In this document: positions 23,939 to 34,364 of the stretch, in pieces
Layout: each line of letters opens with the position of its first letter
Position numbering within the stretch: the first letter of the stretch is position 1
Assembly (NCBI GenBank): GCA_037447655.1
Contig: JBBHKE010000605.1
Coordinates: 26,069-90,068 of the forward strand
Source: Zygnema cylindricum
Lineage: Eukaryota; Streptophyta; Zygnematophyceae; Zygnematales; Zygnemataceae
Length of the DNA stretch: 64,000 nt
Direction of reading: 5' to 3'
Notes under the pieces: generated by a model
What the model saw: the letters and a program-made list of their open reading frames with translations, nothing else
Told to the model about the DNA's origin: nothing
Database searches by the model: none
Translations under genes and position numbers: made by a program

Positions 23939-24989
23939 TGTAGAAACTAATGGTTTTTAAGTATTTTCTAGGTTTGAAAAGAAATATAGAAGCCGAGGCA
24001 GTCTATCTCTAACTTCTCTCTCCAACTCTCAAACTTGTCGCAATCACTGAGAAATTGGAGAGGAAGCTAGAGCCATGGCTACCTAGGCTATCCTGAGGTT
24101 TACGGGAAATTTATATTAGTTCGGGTTTATTTATTTAAAAGGTATGTGCCGGCGGCAGGAATTGATCCTTGTACCTACCGGTCGGCAGACAGGAAGTAGC
24201 CGATAGCCTTAGCCGTTAAATCTAGGAGTCATGATACATAGTATATAGTTTGATAGTTATTTACATATGTATAAGTACGATTATTCATTTAACTATAATA
24301 GATTACGGGATACATAGATCCGGTAATATATAAAGTACGGATTACGGTACGGACTATAAATCAAAAACCGCGCATTTATTTCGTAAATGAAATAAATACC
24401 GCACATGTATCTATTACGGCTACCATTAAATTAGATTCTAAATCCAACGGCCGCAATTAGCGCCGAGATCGCGGAGGAAGTTTTCCGCGGTTTGTGGCCA
24501 TCGCCACATCGGATGACGCGTGGCGAAATTTCGTTGGATCGTGGAATCCCCGGAGATTATGGCATCGAATCCGGATATGACATGTGTCGACATTTAGGCC
24601 TTATCGTACCATGTCCGTACCTAAAGTACACCGGCAGCTGTACTTTTGCGTACAGAACTCAATTCTGATTGGTTCCGTACATCAGTAGATAGAGTCTGTG
24701 AGAGAGATAGGACTTAGAAAAATTAGGAGATAGGACCCTCTCTCCTAGAGAGCTTCTGTACAAAAGGTCAACTTTGACCCTCCATAACTTACTGCTCAGG
24801 GGAGCAAATTCAGAGATTCTTTTTGCAATCGACTCAGGGGAGTCTTGTTTTCACAGCGGTGAAGGTGGTCAGAGTTTTTGTCTGCAATGGTGGCAGTTAT
24901 TTTTGCTTAAACACAAAAGGGTCAGGATTATCCTAGAGGCTTCTTGGAAGCTGTCCACTCTGAAGACTTATGGAGGTCTCAGAGTTTCA
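23939..24989 (+). repeat. 5' LTR of Copia A
   Basis: Starts TGTAGAAACTAATGG and ends CTCAGAGTTTCA. It contains the family block CTCAAACTTGTCGCAATCACTGA, an antisense tRNA-like module at about 24150-24235 (minus strand GGCTAAGGCTATCGGCTA, then AAGGATCAATTCCT), CGTAC-rich segments near 24600-24690, and the gag ATG at 24970. Confidence 0.92.
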
Positions 24990-25704
24990 GGTTATGGGCC
25001 CACCCTCTAGGGTACCAATCTTTAATGGAACTGGCTTCATATACTGGGAAAGTATGATGATAGGAGCTCTATGCGAAAAAAGGTTTTGGGGGATAGTGAG
25101 TGGACGATTGGGGCGTCCATCAAGTCTTGGAATTCCTCCAGGGTTTAAAGGAAGCAGATTCACCAGGAAAGAGGATTCACCTTCAACGGAGGAAACAAAG
25201 GAAGGAGAGGTGGTGGACAAAGGAAAGGAGAAGGAGGCGACCACACCAATAGCAACTGGTTTAGCATTCATGTCACCTATTCCGAGGAACGAGGAGAATG
25301 ATACTGAAACTTGGGACTTCAACAATATGGCGGCAAAGCACTTCATCCTACGCCATCTCACTCAAGGACTTGCATGTCCTCATTTGCAGGTAGAGAGGGC
25401 ATCCGATCTTTGGCTGGCTCTCATAGAGATGTACCGAAGTGGTACAATTCAGCAACAACAGTTGGCTGATCAGAAAGTTAAGGAGCATGTATACAAAGGG
25501 GGAAATATGTTGGATTTTTGCAATGAGCTTGCTACACTCTTCATGGAGCTAGAGAGTGCGGGAAAAGTTTTTAGTGAAAAAGAAAAGGTTAACTGTTTAC
25601 TAATGAAGTTACCTGATGAGTTCGAGAACATAGTCAATCGTGTGCAGGACTTGCCGGACTTAAAGTGGATATGGAACTCAGTGGTAGGGATGATTCTCGT
25701 TTGA
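24970..25704 (+). pseudogene. Copia A gag (ATG in the LTR, premature TGA)
   Basis: Encodes the capsid-like Gag N-terminus: MEVSEFQVMGPPSRV, then FNGTGFIYWESMMIGALCE, FILRHLTQGLACPHLQVERASDLWLALIEMY and LPDEFENIVNRVQDL. Start reasoning: every related LTR keeps an ATG here in frame with the PBS-encoded QVMGPP. The ORF ends at TGA 25702-25704, where B has CGC and so reads Arg. Sequence in the same frame continues to the zinc knuckle and pol, so the ancestral form was one Gag-Pol ORF. Methylated-CpG decay (CGA to TGA) explains the stop. Confidence 0.9.
24990..25004 (+). other. Primer-binding site matching the initiator tRNA-Met anticodon arm
   Basis: GGTTATGGGCCCACC follows directly after the LTR terminal CA. 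It is the reverse complement of GGTGGGCCCATAACC, the anticodon stem-loop of plant initiator tRNA-Met as I remember that sequence. It is not complementary to the tRNA 3' end (TGGTATCAGAGC) that most plant Copia elements use. Drosophila copia and yeast Ty5 are known to prime from a cleaved half of this tRNA. The site is coding, giving Gag residues around VMGPP. Confidence 0.85.
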
Positions 25705-25725
25705 GAGAATACGATTGAGATCCGA

Positions 25726-27696
25726 ATGGGAGGTAAAAGTGGCCAAGCCTTGGGAAAAGCGACCGATTGGAGGAACAAGGATTCCCGGAAACCAGTCGGA
25801 AACTATGGGGGTAGGGAGCAGAAAAAACAGGTTGGCGAGTTCGAACCAAGGGCTCCCAAAGGTTTATGTCATTTTTGTAAGAAACCGGGGCACTATATGG
25901 CAGAGTGCACTAAGCTAACCGAGCTTCGGTTAAAGGAGGGGCAGACCGGTGGTACCCCGAGAGAAAAGAAAAAGGCCCTTGTCACACATGTACTTGAGGC
26001 GGAATCCGAGGACGAGGACGATGAGCTCCTTTTGGATGAGGAGTTGGAGGGGAAAACTGAGGTTGAAATTCCACGAAGGCATAAATGTGCTTACGGTGGA
26101 TTGAAAGGTGAAGCAGACTGGATTATAGATTCAGGTGCCTCAATGCACATGTGTAAGGATAGGCACTTGTTCTCTAAGATAAGAAAGATTCCCACCGTAG
26201 AGATAGAGTACTGGGATGGGAGGATAGTCACCACTAATCTTGTAGGATCGGTAGATCTGAAAGTGTTAGTAGAAGGAAAGACATCCATATTAACATTCTC
26301 CGATGTATTGTTTATCCCGGAGCTAATTAAAAACCTTATCTCTACATCTGTATTAGATGATAAGGGTTTTTTTACTAGCACTAGGGAAGGAGTCTTTACT
26401 GCTAGTTTTGAGGAGGATTTCTATTTCATTGCTGAGAAAGGTAGCCATGGGATGTTTAGGCTGATCTTAAGTAATGAAACGAAGAAACTTTATTATGCTG
26501 GTGTTCATGATATTATGATGTGGCATAAGAGGCTTGGGCATGTGAATCTAGATAAGTTAAGAGAGATGAAAAAGATGGGAGTGGTGGAAGGGATTCAGTT
26601 CAGTGAGAGTGATGATATAAGTGATTGTAGTGGATGTGCTCAAGGTAAAGCACACAGATTACCCTTTCCTAAAACAACCACCTACAAGGGAGAAAAACTT
26701 CTACATCTAGTACACACAAATATTTGGGGACAGGCTAGAGTGCCCTCACCGGGGGGGAAGAGATTTATGATGACTATAACTGATGATTGGTCTCGGTATT
26801 CCCGGGTTTATTTTTTGAAAAACAAGTCAGAAGCTGAGGACTGTTTTAGACAATATAAAGCATGGAGCGAAAAACTCCATGAAACTCCAATCAAGAGAGT
26901 AAGGAGTGACAATGGTGGAGAGTATACTTCTAAACAGTTTGAGGATTTTTTGAGGGAAGATGGGGTTCAACACCAAAAGACAGTTCCACAAAATCCGGAA
27001 CAGAATGGGGTAGCTGAAAGGTTAAATAGAACACTAAGTGATAGTGCTAGAAGTATGTTGTCGGATAAGAAGATAGGAAAAAGGTTTTGGGCAGAAGCAA
27101 TGAACTGTGCTAATTACCTCAAAAATAGAGTTCTTACTTCAGCTATAAAAGATCAAACACCTTATGAGAGATGGACAGGCCGGAAACCAGACTTATCTCA
27201 TTTAAAGGTTTTCGGCAGTCAAGTGTTCAGTCTAGATACTGATCGGTCCAATTGGAATCTAGATCCTAAAGGAAAACCGGGATACTTATTAGGATATGAT
27301 GAAGATGTTAAAGGATATAGAGTTAATGATCTAAAAAGGGAAGATATAATCTTTGTAAAGCATCTAGTAGTTATGGATGAAGGAAAGTCTGTTGATCCCT
27401 TCAAATATACGAAGTCAGTAAAAATCAGATTTGAGTCAGAAAATTCCGATGACTTTGAGCTTCCTAACTATCCAGGTTTTAGAGAAGATGACACTCTTGT
27501 AGGAACAAATCAAACCGAAAAGGACTCGGCTGTGGAAACTCCAGTGACAACTCTACTCGAAGCGGAAGACGTGGTGGAAATTGATTCGGAATCAAGGGAT
27601 ATGGGAGAAGCCGAGTTTGTTCCAAAGAATCCACGAGAACCATCTATTCCAGCCTCAGATTTTGAGGGGGGGAGGAGAAGTAGCAAAAGACTGTAA
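25726..27696 (+). pseudogene. Copia A: Gag C-terminus, protease, integrase
   Basis: A 656-codon open stretch in the gag frame. The CCHC zinc knuckle CHFCKKPGHYMAEC is near residue 48, an acidic linker follows, then protease DSGASMHMC near 130, GAG-pre-integrase MMWHKRLGHVNL with CSGCAQGKAH, and integrase with SDNGGEY and AERLNRTL. The first catalytic Asp of the DDE triad is Asn here (HTNIWG; B and the family have NDIWG/TDIWG), so this copy's integrase should be inactive. It ends at a TAA (27694-27696), where the aligned B sequence reads CAA/CAG for Gln. Confidence 0.9.
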
Positions 27697-27765
27697 GAAA
27701 AACAGGTTAATAACAAGGTAACTAAACTATCTCATCAAGATGAACCTCAAACTAATGGAGAGGCA

Positions 27766-28542
27766 ATGACTTGTCTAGAAAGAAACCGGTGGAAGACAGC
27801 CATCAATGAGGAGATGGCTTCAATCATGGCAGCCGATACTTGGGAGCTGGTGGACTGTCCACCTAACCGAAAACAAATCGGTTGTAAGTGGGTTTTTAAA
27901 TTAAAACTGAACCCAGATAACACAATCGAGCGCTACAAGGCCAGATTAGTGGCAAAGGGATTTACACAAAAGGAAGGAATTGACTACGAGGAAACCTTTG
28001 CCTCGGTGGTCAGATTTCCCTCTGTCCGCATACTTCTCAGCCTGGCAGTAGCGGAAGACATGGAAGTGCACCAGATGGACATCAAAACAGCCTTTTTGCA
28101 TGGAGAATTGGAAGAGGAGATCTTCATGCGACAACCCAAAGGGTTTGTGGAAGAAGGAGAGGAGAGTAAGGTATGTCGTTTGATTAAATCTCTTTATGGT
28201 TTGAAACAGGCGCCTCGACAGTGGAATAAGAAGCTTGATGAGTTTCTTACCGGTCTAGGATATATTCGGATCAGCTCAGATCACTCAATCTATGTTTTCG
28301 AAGATGAGGAAGGTTTTATATTTATTGTAATTTATGTTGATGATTTGTTTGTTTTAAGTAAATCAATGGAAAAAATTAATAAACTGAAAACCGATCTTAA
28401 GGGGAGATTTGAAATGAAGGATATGGGGGAAGCAAAATATATTTTTGGAATTCATGTAGAGAAAGACCGAAAAAGAAAAATTATAAGATTGACTCAAAAG
28501 GAAGCAATAGCGAACATGCTTGAAAATTTTCAAATGGATTAA
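27766..28542 (+). pseudogene. Copia A reverse transcriptase
   Basis: 258 codons of RVT_2-type Copia reverse transcriptase. Visible landmarks are [78 protein letters not shown] and the catalytic YVDD box. The first Met is only the first ATG after the TAA at 27694; homology begins earlier, at about 27697. It ends at a TAA (28540-28542) that replaces a Lys codon. Confidence 0.9.
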
Positions 28543-28563
28543 GCTAATAGTTGTACAACTCCA

Positions 28564-29327
28564 ATGGAGTTGGAGAAGGGAAGTGAGGGGAGTGAGGAAG
28601 GAGGATTCATAGTCTTAGATGAGGAATTATCTCCTGAAGAACAGAAGTTCATGCAGACTATTCCTTACAGGCAAGTAGTGGGAAGTCTAATCTATTTTAT
28701 GAATTGTACCCGGCCGGATCTAGCTGCAGCTGTAGGAGTGCTGAGTAGAAGTCTAAATGCTCCCACTAAGAAGGATTGGGAGGCAGCTAAGAGAGTCCTT
28801 AGATATTTGGTAGGAACTAGGGATCTATGGTTGCATTTGGGTGGGGAGAATACTGACATCACTACTTGTAGTGATGCCAGTTATGGTGATGCTCCGATGA
28901 GGAGATGCACTTCTGGATATGTATTATATATGGGTGATGGGGCTTGCTGTTGGAGTATCAAACAGCAAAGGTTATTGCTCAGTCCACCATGGAGGCTGAG
29001 TATATGGCCTCTTGCTCTGCTGTAAAAGAATTGATGTGGGTCAAGTCTTTGCTTGGTGAGCTTGGTCACCTTAAGAGTGGTGTGCAGAAAATATTTTGTG
29101 ATAATCAGGCAGCAATCGCTATTTTTGCCAATCCTAAACATCATTTTAAAGCCAAACACATGGACATCAGACTCAGCTTTGTTAGAGAAAAAGTAGAAAA
29201 CAAAATAATCAGTTTAGAGTACAGACCAGATAGTGAGATGGTAGCAGATATGATGACCAAGCCTGTGCCTTCCCCTAAGTTAAGTTTTTGCAAGGAGAAG
29301 TGTGGTCTGAAATTAAAGATTGACTAG
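28564..29327 (+). pseudogene. Copia A RNase H, frameshifted
   Basis: The first part (to about 28971) gives IPYRQVVGSLIYFMNCTRPDLAAAVGVLSR and CSDASYGDAPMRRCTSGYVLY, typical of the Copia RT/RNase H end. One A is missing in the CAGCAAAGG run (B and the family have CAGCAAAAGG), which shifts the frame. The remainder, STMEAEYMASCSAVKELMWVK and the final block to KLSFCKEKCG, is read in the overlapping ORF to 29327. The stop codon lies directly upstream of the polypurine tract. Confidence 0.88.
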
Positions 29328-29340
29328 AAAATAAGGGGAG

Positions 29341-30390
29341 TGTAGAAACTAATGGTTTTTAAGTATTTTCTAGGTCTGAAAAGAAATATAGAAGTTGAGG
29401 CCGTCTTTCTCTAACTTCTCTCTCTAACTCTCAAACTTGTCGCAATCACTAAGAAATTGGAGAGGAAGCTAGAGCCATGGCTACCTAGGCTATCCTGAGG
29501 TTTACGGGAAATTTATATTAGTTCGGGTTTATTTATTTAAAAGGTATGTGCCGGCGGCAGGAATTGATCCTTGTACCTACCGGCCGGCAGACAGGAAGTA
29601 GCCGGTAGCCTTAGCCGTTAAGTCTAGGAGTCATGATACATAATATATAGTTTGATAGTTATTTACATATGTATACGTACGATTATTCATTTAACTATAA
29701 TAGATTACAGGATACATAGATCAGGTTATATATAAAGTACGGATTACGGTACGGACTATAAATCAATACCGCGCATTTGTTTTGTAAATGAAACAAATAC
29801 CGCACATGTATTTATTACGGCTACGATTAAATTAGATTCTAAATCAGACGGCCGCAATTAACGCCGAGATCGCGGCGGAAGTTTTCGGCGGTTTGTGGCC
29901 AACGCCACATCAGATGACGCGTGGCGAAATTTCGTTGGATCGTGGAATCCCCGGAGATTATGGCATCGAATCCGGATATGACATGTGTCGACATTTAGGC
30001 CTTGTCGTATAATGTCCGTACCTAAAGTACACCGGCAGCTGTACTTTTGCGTACGGAACTCAATTCTGATTGGTTCCGTACATCAGTAGATAGAGTCTGT
30101 GAGAGAGATAGGACTTAGAAAAATTAGGAGATAGGACCCTCTCTCCCAGAGAGCTTCTGTACAAAAGGTCAACTTTGACCCTCCATAACTTACTGCTCAA
30201 GAGAGCAAATTCAGAGATTCTTTTTGCTATCGACTCATGGGAGTCTTGTCTTCACAAGGGTGAAGGTGGTCAGATTTTTTGTTTGCCAGGGTGGCAATTA
30301 TTTTTGCTTAAACACAAAGGGGTCAGGATTATCCTAGAGGCTTCTTGGAAGCTGTCCACTCTGAGGACTTATGGAGGTCTCAGAGTTTCA
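29341..30390 (+). repeat. 3' LTR of Copia A
   Basis: A 1050-bp partner of the 5' LTR, ending ATGGAGGTCTCAGAGTTTCA at 30390 and followed directly by CGGGT and B gag sequence. It fixes the LTR end and so proves that the gag ATG and the peptide EVSEF lie inside the LTR. It carries the tRNA-like module at about 29553-29637. Confidence 0.92.
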
Positions 30391-30395
30391 CGGGT

Positions 30396-32057
30396 ATCTT
30401 CATCAGTAAACAGTTAACCTTTTTCTTTTTCACTAAAGTCTTTTCCAACACTCTTTAGCTCCATGACAAGTGTAGCAAGCTCATTGCAAAAATCTAACAT
30501 CTTCCCCCCTTTGTATAGATACTGCTTAACTTTCTGATCAGCCAACTGTTGTTGCTTAATTGTACCACTTTAGTACATCTCTATTAGAGCCATCCAAAGA
30601 TCGGATGCCCTTTCTACTTGCAAATGAGGACATGCAAGACTTGAGTAAGATGGCGGAGAATGAAGTGCTTTGCCACCATATTGTTGAAGTCCCAGGTATT
30701 AATATCATTCTCCTCGTTCCTCGGAATAGGTGACATGAATGTGGAACCGATTGCTATTCATGTTGTCGTCTCCTTCGCCGTTCCTTTATCCACCACCTCC
30801 CCTTCCACTGTCTCCTCCGTTGAAGATGGATCTACTTTCCTTGTGAATCTACTTCCTCCAAACCCTCGAGGGATTCCCAGACTTGATGGACGCCCTACTT
30901 GCTGTTTTGGAAACCTTGAGTCCTCTCTATATCTTGCTGCTATGCTGCCATGCTGCGCTAAGTCTGACATCGCAGCAACAAACCTTAAAGCACTCTACAC
31001 TTGTTGTTGTGCTGCTATGCTGCTCTGATCTGACATCGCAGCTGCGTTGCTCTTATATCACAGCTGCGCTGACAGATCATAGCTGTCATAGCAGTCATAG
31101 CAATCATAGCAGTCGTAGTAGGGTCATAGCAGCTATAGCAGTCTGCGCAAGAAAGGTGTTCAAATAGGAGTCAGTTTGTGTGAAGATAAATTTGACGGGG
31201 ACATGATTTAGTGAGTATGTAACTCGAAAGGGAGTACACATAGTCGGTGCACTTCAGGCACACGTGTCGGTCCCTGACAAAGTCAAGTTTGGTTGTTCTA
31301 AAAGAAAAAGGTATAGTTACTTTTGAGGACCAAAGTTACACGTGGAGGTTCATTTTTGGTGATGAAAGAATACGTGGAAAGCGGACGAAGTCCGCGATCA
31401 TTTTTGAAGAGAAGTATTGACTGTACCGTCATTTCAGCGAACAAACTTTAACCGCGTACTATATCATTTCTAGCGGATGTCTGATTGGTGTAAATAATTG
31501 TTCATTCAACGGTGGGATTTTGTTAATGAAGAGTAGTGTACCAATTGACCACGCTAGTTGTAGTACGGTGTGATCAACTTTAGGTTCACTTGTATATATA
31601 GGACTTAGATTACTTTAGGAAAAGTAGGATTGTTGTGTAGGAAAACTGCGAAGCAATTTTTGGGTGTGTTTGAATTATAAGATCATCATGATCTTTTGGC
31701 AGAAATTTGTGAAATTCTGCATGACATTTCTTTGGTGTATATTCTATATTTTGGCATATTTGCACACCTAGGGTGTGTCTGGTTTGCTTGGGGCTTCATT
31801 GTGAAGTTGGTTGTTTGTGGGATTTCGTGAGAGTTTCCTCTTTGCACAATTCATTATCATGGCAACTGCTGGTGCTTCTTCATCTTCTTCAGTGGCACTA
31901 GCTGCCTCAAATCAACACTACTCGTCTACTCACTATCCCCCAAAAGATTTTCTCGCATAGTGCTCCTGTCATCATACTTTCCCAGTATATGAAGCCAGTT
32001 CCATTGAAGATGGATACCCTAGAGGGTGGGCCCATAACTTGCAACTCTGAGACCTCA
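30396..32057 (-). pseudogene. N-terminal gag of Copia B, split by a solo LTR
   Basis: Read from 32057 down: the LTR-encoded start (the ATG is ATT in this 5' LTR; the 3' LTR keeps ATG), then LQVMGPPSRV, FNGTGFIYWESMM and CEKIFWGIVS. The insertion at 30900-31917 follows, then the middle of Gag down to the A insertion point. It matches A residues 1 to about 215 with frameshifts. Plus-strand ORFs at 30660-31028 are shadows. Confidence 0.8.
30900..31917 (+). mobile_element. Solo Copia LTR (C-related) inside B gag
   Basis: A 1018-bp LTR, TGCTGTTTTGG...AATCAACA, with the exact target-site duplication CTACT (30895-30899 and 31918-31922). It is related to the C LTR. Its last 59 bp hold an ATG (31859) followed by codons for MATAGASSSSSVALAAS, a gag-start peptide of the same low-complexity Ser/Ala/Thr style as C. 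At about 31075-31150 it has a short repeat of ATAGCAGTC. It was inserted after B. Confidence 0.88.
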
Positions 32058-33289
32058 ATAGGTCCTCACTGAGACCTCAATAGATCCTCAGAATGGACAG
32101 CTTGCGAGAAGCCTCTAGGATAACCCTTACCCCTTTGTGTTTCAGCAAGAATAACTACCACCGTGGCAGACAAAAACTCTGACCACCTCCACTTTTGTGA
32201 AGGGAAGACTCCCTTGAGTCGATAACTAAAAGAATCTCTGAATTTGCTCCCCTGAGCAGTTAGTTATGAAGAGTCAAAGTTGACCTTTTTTAATAGAATC
32301 TATCTGGGAGAGAGGGTCCTATCTAACAAATTTTTCTAAGTCATATCTCTCTCTAAAACTCTATCTACTGATGTACGGCACCAATCATATTGCACTTTCG
32401 TACACAAAAAAACAGTTGCCGGTGTACTTTATGTACGGATATTGTAAGACATGGCCTAAATGTCAAAACGTGTTATATCGGCATTTGCTTCTTTAATCCC
32501 TGGAGATGACCCGATCCAATGTCATTCTACCACGTGTCATCGGATGTGGCGATGACCAAAAACCGTCGAAATCCTCTTCCGCGATCTCGCCATTTATTCC
32601 GGCCGTCGATTGAATGTAGATTTAATCATAGCCGTAATAAATACATTCACGATATTCGTTTCGCTATCGTAACAAATGCGAGATATTTGTTTATTGTCCG
32701 TACTTTAATCCGTACTTTTACATAACCGAACCTATGTATCCAGTAAATAGTTTCCGTTAAATGAATTTGTCATCGTAGAAATGTTATTTAATTGTCAAAC
32801 ACTATATAATCTAACACTAGTCATATACTAAATGGATAGAGCTACCGGCTAACGGCGGCTTTAATGGCTGTTACTTACCAAGAACAAATGCTAGGTGCGA
32901 CTGCTCTACTTTTAGTAAATCAACTAATTTACTACCGTAAATGAACTAATCTACTACACGTAAATCTCAGGATAGCATAGGCAGCAATGGCTCTAGCTTC
33001 CTCTCCGACTTTCAGTGACAGCAACAAGTGTGGGAGTTGAAGAGAGAAGTTAGAGGCAGACTGCCTTGGCTTCTTTTCTGCATTTTAGTTTGGACCTAGA
33101 AAATACAAAAAAACCATAAATTTCTACAAGCTACGCTAGTTCAACATTGCAGTGGCGCTGCTCTAAATCGGAGTTGCGCTGATAAATTGAGTCTAAAGCT
33201 TTAGGGGAGTGTTGATTTTGGAAAGCTTTAAGTCTCAATAAATTAGTATGACTGTTGAAAGATACTAATTTGTAGTATAAGGTTTACAA

Positions 33290-33853
33290 CATAGTCTAAA
33301 AGTAGGTGCAAGTACACCCATACAATATGCCTATTGTACGTAAAAAATACAATATACTCTTAAGACCTATATTGTATTGGCCGCAAAATAAAATAAAATA
33401 GAAACAGGGTTGAGTTGCACATGGATCGATAGAGAATTAAACGTCATGTCTAAATTTGAAAAAAAAAATGAACAAAAATGTTTTTTTTTTGTGAGTCTGA
33501 GTGTCTTTATATTTAAACCGTCAGATTCGGACGATCTGACGGTCTTTGATCAAAGTAGCAATCTAAGAAGTTCAAATGAAAAGCCCATAGCACAACTTAC
33601 ATTAAGACTTACGTCTAGTTTTTTTTTTTTCCGGGTTATTTTTCCAGCGGAATGTCATCCTACGTCGTGTTAGTTCGCTAAAAAATTACGTTTGGCGGCA
33701 TGCGCTGTACTATCATCATACGTTTGATTCGTACGCTCGTACAGGGGTGTACACAACCCACACACATACAGTATGCCTACCTTACGCTAGTTTTGTGCCA
33801 AGTTTTGTGCGCCTACCAAAGGCCTACCATAAAAACGCTTACTTTTGAACTAG
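33290..33853. mobile_element. MULE-like MITE with 9-bp target-site duplication
   Basis: A 564-bp insertion in the C 3' LTR, flanked by GGTTTACAA on both sides (33281-33289 and 33854-33862); the uninterrupted 5' LTR has this 9-mer once. The ends are imperfect inverted repeats: CATAGTCTAAAAGTAGG at the left and, on the other strand, CTAGTTCAAAAGTAAGC at the right. A 9-bp duplication is typical of Mutator-like elements. It has no transposase and is non-autonomous. It contains a CCGTCAGATTCGGACGATCTGACGG palindrome near 33518-33542. Confidence 0.75.
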
Positions 33854-34364
33854 GGTTTACAAAAACACATGTCGTCACTTGAGTACAGTACAAGTGTTTT
33901 GGAATGGCACCAACGCCCACATACGCGTGTCACACATTGAAAAAAGAAAACGTAGCAATGACGCAGACAAGACAACCTAGCTGTGATTAATTTTGGAAAT
34001 GATCCGTACGGACAACGCAGCTGTAGTTATCTTAGATATGATCAGGTACAGGACAACGCAACCGCTGATGATATAAATGTGATTTGTTACGGGACAACGC
34101 AAGTGCGATTGATATGAATCAAGTTAATCGACGACATTAATAAGAGGATCACAAATGACTTAGCCAACAAGTATTTGTAGAATCAGTTTGTATAGATTCT
34201 GAGTAATACTTATTTTACGATGGTAGATTAGGTTGGCGGGAGTAGGAATACTTAGTTCTTAGTGGCGCGTTGGTTTTTTGGACGTACATCTCAAGTACAT
34301 TCGTGTCGGCGGTACAACACTGGGTGGATACTCACTACGAGTTTAAGACTTCGGACGTAGAGTA

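Larger units (their letters stand above)
23939..30390 (+). mobile_element. Copia element A, complete, youngest insertion
   Basis: A 6452-bp plus-strand element inserted in B's gag with an exact CGGGT target-site duplication (23934-23938 and 30391-30395). The LTRs are 23939-24989 (1051 bp) and 29341-30390 (1050 bp), both TGTAGAAAC...GAGTTTCA. By eye they differ by a few percent (about 7 of the first 125 bases). The primer-binding site is 24990-25004 and the polypurine tract AAAATAAGGGGAG is 29328-29340. Removing A restores B's reading of LPDE-type Gag sequence across the junction. The element is structurally complete but coding-defective through three stop codons, one frameshift and a lost integrase Asp. 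Confidence 0.95.
19147..33128 (-). mobile_element. Copia element B, nested in C and carrying A and a solo LTR
   Basis: A minus-strand element with 5' LTR 32040-33128 and 3' LTR 19147-20216, both starting TGTAGAAATT and ending GAGTTGCA. The 5-bp target-site duplication AGCTA is exact (19142-19146 and 33129-33133). The polypurine tract GAAAATAAGGGGAG adjoins the 3' LTR. The primer-binding site is 32025-32039 (AGTTATGGGCCCACC, one mismatch). B was hit later by element A (23939-30390) and a solo LTR (30900-31917), both in gag. It is the same family as A but older and more mutated. The 5' LTR has a short internal duplication (GACCTCAATAGGTCCTCA) near 32052-32090. Confidence 0.92.

Noticed and set aside
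30883-31167. ORF with repeated Ser/His/Asn (SHSNHSS)
   Set aside because: Lies in the solo LTR at 30900-31917 and reads its short ATAGCAGTC repeats.
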